Assembly (NCBI RefSeq): GCF_010500835.1
Contig: NZ_JAAAMJ010000003.1
Coordinates: 1-64,000, forward strand
Reading direction: 5' to 3'
From: Aurantimonas aggregata
GTDB lineage: Bacteria > Pseudomonadota > Alphaproteobacteria > Rhizobiales > Rhizobiaceae
Length of the DNA: 64,000 bases
Position numbers and translations under genes: made by a program. The notes below the pieces were generated by a model, which saw nothing but the letters and a program-made list of their open reading frames with translations, made no database searches and had not been told where the DNA came from. Positions 58,809 through 64,000 of this stretch are shown here, in pieces (within the stretch, counting starts at the first letter, position 1; every line of letters starts with the position of its first letter).

Positions 58809-59022
58809 GATGACAAGCGGCCGGTCGGCAACGCCGCCTCATAATACCCATTCGGCTAGGCACGGAGACAGGCGGAGCGCCGACCGTCGCATGAGGTGAC
58901 ATGAGGCCAGGTGGCGCTATGATATGCGGATGGCGGATAACTCATCCATAGACGGTTTGCTTCAACAAACTGACCAAGCCGAGCTGTTTGCTGCTGGTGG
59001 TAGACATCGTGCCCGACCGTCG

Positions 59023-59718
59023 ATGCCGATGATCGGCCTTATCGGCGGCATGAGCTGGGAAAGCTCGGCGGAATATTATCGTATGATCAACGAAGGCGTG
59101 CGCGATCAGCGTGGTCCAACGGTCTCGGCCCGCTGCATGCTCTGGTCGTTCGATTTCTCTGAGATTGAAGCTCTCCAGCACGAAGGAGACTGGGACGGGT
59201 TGACCGAAAAGATGGTCGATGCCGCCCGTCGCTTGGAAGCCGGCGGGGCCGACGTGCTCCTGATCTGCACCAACACCATGCACCGCATGGCAGCCGCGGT
59301 GCAGGCGGCCGTCGGCATCCCCCTGCTGCACATTGCCGACCCCACGGCCGAGCGCATCAAAGCGGCGGGCTTCACGAAAGTGGGGCTGCTCGGCACCGCG
59401 TTCACTATGGAGCATTCTTTCTATAAGGGACGATTGACCGAGGAACATGGCCTCGACGTAATCGTGCCGAGCGATGAAGACCGCGGCACGGTTCACCGTA
59501 TAATCTACGAGGAACTGGTAGCGGGGACGATCGACGAGGCCTCGCGCACGGCCTACCGTGACATCATCGCTCGCTTGGTTGAGGCTGGCGCGGAGGCGAT
59601 CATACTCGGATGCACCGAGATCATGCTGCTGGTTCGCCCCGAGGACAGCAGTGTGCCGATCTTCGACACCACCGCGCTCCACGCCGAAGCCGCAGTCTTA
59701 TACGCGCTGTCAGCCTAG
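59023..59718 (+). CDS. Aspartate/glutamate racemase-family protein
   Basis: A 231-residue protein from ATG 59023 (MPMIGLIGGMSWESSAEYYR). The two catalytic cysteines are in VLLICTNTMHRMA and AIILGCTEIMLLV. This pattern fits PLP-independent aspartate racemase (YgeA-like). Upstream in-frame ATGs (58924, 58930) would add 33 residues without family similarity. It is convergent with, and overlaps the end of, the TetR gene by four bases. Confidence 0.9.
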   Translation: MPMIGLIGGMSWESSAEYYRMINEGVRDQRGPTVSARCMLWSFDFSEIEALQHEGDWDGLTEKMVDAARRLEAGGADVLLICTNTMHRMAAAVQAAVGIPLLHIADPTAERIKAAGFTKVGLLGTAFTMEHSFYKGRLTEEHGLDVIVPSDEDRGTVHRIIYEELVAGTIDEASRTAYRDIIARLVEAGAEAIILGCTEIMLLVRPEDSSVPIFDTTALHAEAAVLYALSA

Positions 59719-60356
59719 CGACGACGCAGACCCTCTATGACGAGCATCATCACGCCGTCCGCCCACACGTCCGAACCTGCGGCCGCTTCCGTCTTTCCAT
59801 CCACGACAAGCATAGAGAGGCCGTGAACGGCCGACCAAGCGGCCAGGACGGCCATAGCTATCGACTGCTCGTCGTCGATGGAAGCCGCGAACAACCCGTC
59901 GTTCGCACCCCGAACCACGACGTCGCGAAGCACCGCTTTCGCGCCGGCCCCCGCAGTCTCCGCGAGTTCGGGTCGCACGCCGTCCGGACCGGCAAGTTCC
60001 GGCCCGAACATCAATCTATAGAGCGCCGGGTTGTCAGCAGCGACCGCCACATAGGCGCGCGCGATGGCGAGCATTGCTTCGCTTGTGTCGGCGGAGGCCG
60101 CCAATGCTGAGGCCATTGCGCCCCGGAGTGTGTCGAAACCTACCGCCGCGACAGCATCGAGCAAGTCCCGCTTCTCGGCGAAGTGATTGTAGGGCGCGTT
60201 GTGTGACACGCCCGCGCGGCGTGCCACCTCACGCAGCGAGAAATTCCAGTTCTGCTCCTCGGCGACGATGGCGACGGCAGCGTCGATCAGTGCCTGCCGG
60301 AGGTCACCGTGATGATATTTCCGGTCAACGGCCGGCTTAGCGGATTTGCTCATCAT
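59715..60356 (-). CDS. TetR-family repressor next to the aldehyde dehydrogenase gene
   Basis: A 213-residue protein; HTH region YHHGDLRQALIDAAVAIVAE then FSLREVARRAGVSHNAPYNH, with a TetR_C_13-like effector domain (MLAIARAYVAVAADNPALYR). It is divergent from the CalB-type dehydrogenase, and an inverted repeat lies between them, so it probably represses that gene and itself. Confidence 0.92.
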   Translation of the reverse strand: MMSKSAKPAVDRKYHHGDLRQALIDAAVAIVAEEQNWNFSLREVARRAGVSHNAPYNHFAEKRDLLDAVAAVGFDTLRGAMASALAASADTSEAMLAIARAYVAVAADNPALYRLMFGPELAGPDGVRPELAETAGAGAKAVLRDVVVRGANDGLFAASIDDEQSIAMAVLAAWSAVHGLSMLVVDGKTEAAAGSDVWADGVMMLVIEGLRRR

Positions 60357-60430
60357 TCCTCCTAACAGACTCCCTCATATTGACAATGGCCACATTGAGC
60401 GACGCGATCGATCAACGCGATCATATTTTA

Positions 60431-60476
60431 ATGTTGACGCTGCCCACATATGCCTTCATATAGACAGCGTCAACAT
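60431..60476. promoter_or_regulatory. Inverted repeat operator between tetR and the aldehyde dehydrogenase gene
   Basis: ATGTTGACGCTG (60431-60442) and CAGCGTCAACAT (60465-60476) are perfect 12-bp inverted copies 22 bases apart, in an AT-richer stretch. The TTGAC elements may also act as -35 hexamers. This is the likely TetR binding region. Confidence 0.7.
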
Positions 60477-60537
60477 CGCTCGGCGTCATCAGGCCACTGG
60501 GCGACGGGACTAACACACGAACCGTTGGAGGCTACCC

Positions 60538-61956
60538 ATGATGACCCAAGCAAACATTCCATCCGATGGCACACTCGCCGACTTACTGGCTCACCAGCGC
60601 GCAGCCTTTGTTGCTGCGGGTGCGCCGCCGATTGAGCAGCGGCTCGCCAACCTGAACACTCTAAGAAAGGCCATTCTGGCGCTCCGTTCGCAGTTTGAAG
60701 AGACGATCAACGCCGACTTCGGCAACCGATCGCGCTTCGAGACTGCGATCATGGAGATCATGCCCGTCACCCAAGGCATCGATTATCTGCGCAAGCATCT
60801 GCGCCGCTGGATGCGCCCGCAATCGCGTCACGTCGCCATGCAGTTCCGCCCGGCACGCGCCAAGGTCTTGATGCAGCCGCTGGGCGTCGTCGGGATCGTG
60901 TCGCCGTGGAACTATCCGCTCGCGCTGTGCCTGATGCCGCTCGCCACCGCGCTCGCCGCCGGTAATCGCGTCATGATCAAGCCATCAGAATATACGCCTC
61001 GCACGTCCGCTTTGATGTCGCGGATGCTGGCCGGCATCTTTCCAGAGGACGAGGTGGCTATCGTCACCGGCGGTCCGGACGTGGGTGCCGCCTTCTCGGC
61101 ACTGCCGTTCGACCACCTGTTCTTCACCGGCAGCACCGGCGTGGGCAAGGCGATCATGCGGGCGGCGAGCGAGAACCTCGTTCCCGTCACCCTCGAACTC
61201 GGCGGCAAGTCGCCGGTGATCGTCGCCGACGACTATTCGATCCCGCGTGTCGCCAAGGCGCTTGTCTACGGCAAGCTCAGCAATGCGGGCCAGACCTGCG
61301 TCGCGCCCGACTACGTCTTCGTGCCTGAGGACAAGGTCGAGGCGTTCGCCACCGCCTATGAGGCCGAGGCGCGCAAGGCCTATCCACAGGGCCCGGCCGA
61401 CAAGGGTTATGCATCGCTGATCAGCCAGCGTCACCATGACCGATTGGTGGGATTGATCGAGGATGCTCGTGCGAAGGGCGCGCGGATCGTCCAGATCGGC
61501 TCTAAGCCCTACGAAGGACTATCGACCACGCTCGCGCCAACCATCGTTGTGGGCGCCACGCCCGACATGAAGATCATGCAGGAGGAGATCTTCGGACCGG
61601 TCCTGCCCATCGTCGCCTGTCGCAGCGTCGACGACGCAATTACGCGCATCAACGCGGGTGAGCGCCCCCTGGCCCTCTACGTGTTCAGCGATCGGCAGGA
61701 TGTGGTGGACAAAGTCTTGTCGAGCACCACGAGCGGCAGCGCGGTGGTCAACGACACCGTCATCCAGTTCGCCCAGGACGACATGCCGTTCGGCGGCGTC
61801 GGTGCGAGCGGCATGGGCGCTTATCACGGCGAAGAAGGCTTCAAGACCTTCAGCCATGCGAAAGGCGTGCTCTTCCAATCGCGCCTTAGCATGGTGGGAA
61901 TGATGCGCGCACCGTTCGGCTCGCTTGCCGACCGCGTGCTGGGATTCATGCTCTGA
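60538..61956 (+). CDS. calB: Coniferyl-aldehyde dehydrogenase-like enzyme (CalB type)
   Basis: A 472-residue NAD(P)-dependent aldehyde dehydrogenase of the short class-3-like group: the GVVGIVSPWNYPLALCLMPL cofactor region, [17 protein letters not shown] (Glu), NAGQTCVAPDYVFVP (Cys), and a C-terminal membrane-associating stretch (GSLADRVLGFML). CalB oxidises coniferyl aldehyde to ferulate, but other aldehydes are possible. GGAG lies upstream of ATG 60538. Regulated by the divergent TetR, most likely. Confidence 0.88.
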   Translation: MMTQANIPSDGTLADLLAHQRAAFVAAGAPPIEQRLANLNTLRKAILALRSQFEETINADFGNRSRFETAIMEIMPVTQGIDYLRKHLRRWMRPQSRHVAMQFRPARAKVLMQPLGVVGIVSPWNYPLALCLMPLATALAAGNRVMIKPSEYTPRTSALMSRMLAGIFPEDEVAIVTGGPDVGAAFSALPFDHLFFTGSTGVGKAIMRAASENLVPVTLELGGKSPVIVADDYSIPRVAKALVYGKLSNAGQTCVAPDYVFVPEDKVEAFATAYEAEARKAYPQGPADKGYASLISQRHHDRLVGLIEDARAKGARIVQIGSKPYEGLSTTLAPTIVVGATPDMKIMQEEIFGPVLPIVACRSVDDAITRINAGERPLALYVFSDRQDVVDKVLSSTTSGSAVVNDTVIQFAQDDMPFGGVGASGMGAYHGEEGFKTFSHAKGVLFQSRLSMVGMMRAPFGSLADRVLGFML

Positions 61957-62612
61957 GGGGTCGGCGCTCGGACGTCTGTTCGAGCGCCCGCCTGCCATCA
62001 ACCAACCTTCAGTCAAATCTCCGCGCCGTTGGCGACCGCGCCTGCCGGACGCGATCCCGCTTCGCCAGGCCGTTGGGGGGGGGCGAGACGTGGCTAGAGA
62101 AGCGGGGCGGCGCCGGATGAACCCCAGGAACGCCGAGGCCGTCAGTCGATAGAGCTCTGCACACAATGCGGTCTGGGCCAGACCACCCCCCTGGCGCTCG
62201 AAGAGCGTCACCTTCGCCGCTTCCTCTATGTCTCGAACGGCTTGCGTGATCGCGGGTTGAGATCTGACTCGGTTCGCGCAGAAGTCCGACTTCTTTGGGA
62301 TCTGGCCCATAAGGTGGACATTTCAGTTCAAAAGACGACCGTGCGTCGTTCGATGGTCAGAGTCGTTGCCTTCGACGCCAGCGTCCATGTCATGATCGGG
62401 CCCGGTCTTCCTTGAGGTATGCCCGGAAGGTGGCTCGGATTTGCATCTTCCAGTTCCGCAACTGGCGCGGGATCGGCCACGCGTCGCTCGACCGCGGCCG
62501 TCTGCTTTCGACGCAAGCCAAACCGTTGGGAACACCTCCTGCGACCCCGTTGGAGAGTTCGATCGCCGAGAGGATCAGCCTTGGAAAGCTGTCCGCTTCG
62601 CCTCTTGCCGGC
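61957..62612. other. 656-base gap carrying a LysR remnant
   Basis: Apart from the degraded LysR segment at 62113-62283 nothing gene-like is visible. A run of nine G residues occurs at 62076-62084. Composition is mixed. This fits a scarred junction between two gene pairs. Confidence 0.5.
62113..62283 (-). pseudogene. Remnant of a LysR-family HTH domain
   Basis: In one minus-strand frame the residues ANRVRSQPAITQAVRDIEEA, then KVTLFERQGGGLAQTALCAE and LYRLTASAFLG reproduce the second half of a LysR HTH and the start of the linker helix. The first HTH helices are missing, and the frame beyond loses all resemblance. No start codon suits it. It is a third decayed regulator in this region. Confidence 0.65.
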
Positions 62613-63230
62613 TTAGGCTGGACGCTCATCCAGACTGCCCCTGATCAACGCCGCGAAGACCCCGGCGGCTTCGGTCCTGTCGAGTTTGCCGCGCACCATG
62701 GCCGCCGACAGCGCCTCGCCCGCGCCAACGAGGCCAACGCAACGCCGCTCCAACTCCTCAGATGATAGAGCGCCGAACGGCGTCAGGACGGACACGAACA
62801 TCTGGACGGAGTAGTCCAGCAATTCCTGGAACACCGCCGCCTTTTCCTCGCTCCCGGCGAGGGCAGCGCCGACGGCATGGAACTCGTCGGTCATATCGGC
62901 TGCACAGTCGATATAGGCGGAGGCGAGCATGCCAGCGGTTTCTTCGAAACTCCGCTCGCCCGAGGCCATGGCGTCGCGGAACGCATTCACCCGTTCCGTG
63001 TCGATCCACCGGTAAAGCTCGATGAGCAGGCCCGATCGGGTCCCGAAATGATCGTAGGCCACAGGCTTGGAGACGCCCGCTGACGCGGCGAGATGTCCGA
63101 GCGTCAGTCGATCCGCTCCCTCGGTCCGAACAATGCGCAGCGCTGTATCGAGCAACTGGCGCTGGCGCTTCGCCTTCGACAGCCTGCGAGGCGCCTTCTC
63201 TCCCGCTGCCTTTTCGATCTTGATCGCCAT
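62613..63230 (-). CDS. TetR-family repressor at the right end
   Basis: A 205-residue protein from ATG 63230 (MAIKIEKAAGEKAPRR). HTH: QLLDTALRIVRTEGADRLTL, then ASAGVSKPVAYDHFGTRSGLL. The C-terminal ligand domain is not assigned. It is divergent from the saccharopine-dehydrogenase-like gene, with two overlapping palindromes between them. Confidence 0.92.
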   Translation of the reverse strand: MAIKIEKAAGEKAPRRLSKAKRQRQLLDTALRIVRTEGADRLTLGHLAASAGVSKPVAYDHFGTRSGLLIELYRWIDTERVNAFRDAMASGERSFEETAGMLASAYIDCAADMTDEFHAVGAALAGSEEKAAVFQELLDYSVQMFVSVLTPFGALSSEELERRCVGLVGAGEALSAAMVRGKLDRTEAAGVFAALIRGSLDERPA

Positions 63231-63259
63231 CCGGTCGTCACCTGTTGCGTAAACTACCA

Positions 63260-63298
63260 AAAGTAGGTTATTAGTCCCGAACCTACTTTCCGTAGGTT
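63260..63298. promoter_or_regulatory. Overlapping palindromic TetR operators
   Basis: AAAGTAGGTT (63260-63269) and AACCTACTTT (63280-63289) form a perfect 10-bp inverted repeat. The second arm again pairs with GTAGGTT at 63292-63298 as AACCTAC-TTTCC-GTAGGTT, a 19-base palindrome. Three half-sites in the 93-base divergent gap are a strong sign of TetR autoregulation. Confidence 0.75.
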
Positions 63299-63323
63299 AT
63301 ATGACGGAAAAGGAAAGATTGCC

Positions 63324-64000
63324 ATGTCATTGAATCCAATCCTCCTGATGGGAGGCTACGGCGCGATCGGTCGCTTGGCCGCACGAGAGTTGCGGTCCCG
63401 CTACCCCGATCTCCCGCTGCTGATCGGCGGGCGCGATCTCGCCAAGGGCCGGGAAGCGGCTGCCGAACTGGGCAAGGCGGAGGGCGTGGTTCTCGACCCG
63501 TCCGCCGACGATCTCGGCCTCGGCGAGCGCCCGGTTGGCGCCGTCGCGGTCTTCTATTCGGACGATCGCCTCGCCGGACTACAGTTCGCATTGGCGCGGG
63601 GCGTGCCGCATCTCGGCATTTCCTCGGGCATCTACGAGATCGCCCCCGAAATCGGGAACTTCATGCTCAAGCCGACGGCGGCACCCGTCGTGCTCGGCTA
63701 CGAGTGGCTGGTCGGCGCGACAACGGTTGCGACCCTCGATGCGGCCAAGGCTTACAGTCGGATCGACGATATCGTCATCGGCGCGCTTGTCGACGAAGAG
63801 GATGGCGGCGGTCCCGCCGTGGCCGAGGATTTCGAGCGCCTGCACAGGATGATGCCGGCCGCGCTCACGCGGCAGGGCGGCGCCTATATCTGGCGCAGCG
63901 AAGACGATGCCGTGACCGCGTTCCACGCCATCGACGGCACACGGATGGAAGCGTCAGGGTTCTCGTCCATCGACGTCGTCGGCCTGGCGACCGCGACCGG
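63324..64000 (+). CDS. Saccharopine-dehydrogenase-like NAD(P)-binding protein (runs off the window)
   Basis: An open frame from ATG 63324 (MSLNPILLMGGYGAIGRLAA) to the window edge, at least 225 residues, with AAGGAAAG upstream. The N-terminal Rossmann motif GGYGAIGRLAAREL and the following GGRDLAKGREAAAEL are typical of the Sacchrp_dh_NADP family. The 3' end is outside the window. It is the probable target of the divergent TetR. Confidence 0.85.
   Translation, partial: MSLNPILLMGGYGAIGRLAARELRSRYPDLPLLIGGRDLAKGREAAAELGKAEGVVLDPSADDLGLGERPVGAVAVFYSDDRLAGLQFALARGVPHLGISSGIYEIAPEIGNFMLKPTAAPVVLGYEWLVGATTVATLDAAKAYSRIDDIVIGALVDEEDGGGPAVAEDFERLHRMMPAALTRQGGAYIWRSEDDAVTAFHAIDGTRMEASGFSSIDVVGLATAT

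Noticed and set aside
58481-58813. Two overlapping frames of about 100 codons as transposase genes
   Set aside because: Neither shows a DDE, HUH, serine or tyrosine recombinase motif, and both cross into the inverted repeat.

Overview
This 64 kb window is a high-GC chromosomal segment of an alphaproteobacterium. The order Hyphomicrobiales (Rhizobiales) fits best, and the Aurantimonas/Aureimonas group is a reasonable guess because astaxanthin-type carotenoid genes sit among typical rhizobial housekeeping genes. That placement is inferred from gene content and protein style; no rRNA or tRNA gene is present to confirm it.

Layout. Positions 1-127 are the right end of an IS3-family insertion sequence. 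Next come an orphan protein with a HEPN-like motif (365-976) and a carotenoid cassette (crtZ, a DUF2585 membrane gene, crtW). The cassette is bracketed by two direct copies of the 5' end of an RsmC-like methyltransferase gene: a 47-codon dead fragment on the left and the intact gene on the right. From 3.8 to 50 kb the window is mostly core: rRNA methyltransferase and pseudouridine synthase, an adenosine-kinase-like PfkB kinase, mepA, glk, gshB, comM, the translation cluster pheT/pheS/rplT/rpmI/infC, yacG-maf-infA-murA, an ECF sigma/anti-sigma pair, betB, a five-gene arsenic operon (arsR-arsC-arsC-arsH-arsB), gnd, an ABC-2 exporter, coaBC-dut-cysK, cspA-rpsU, a cytochrome P450 and gyrB.

From 50.2 kb to the right edge the character changes. 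Small redox enzymes are paired with LysR or TetR regulators, mostly in divergent layouts with visible palindromic operators. Several genes are decayed: a membrane adenylate cyclase split by an in-frame TAG, a LysR gene cut off inside a perfect 24-bp inverted repeat, and a LysR HTH remnant. This is an accessory or plastic region. It carries a quinone reductase, two related short-chain dehydrogenases (one with a Tat-like signal), a tautomerase, an Asp/Glu racemase, a CalB-type aldehyde dehydrogenase and a saccharopine-dehydrogenase-like protein that runs off the edge.

How genes work together. CrtW and CrtZ would add 4-keto and 3-hydroxy groups to beta-carotene made elsewhere. The ars operon couples sensing, two mechanistically different arsenate reductases, ArsH and an arsenite pump. 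infC, rpmI-rplT and pheS-pheT form an interrupted version of the usual translation cluster. No CRISPR array, rRNA or tRNA was found. The points most worth checking are the repeat-bracketed carotenoid cassette, the amber-split cyclase, the 24-bp inverted-repeat element, and the LuxR-like protein without its DNA-binding domain between infC and rpmI.
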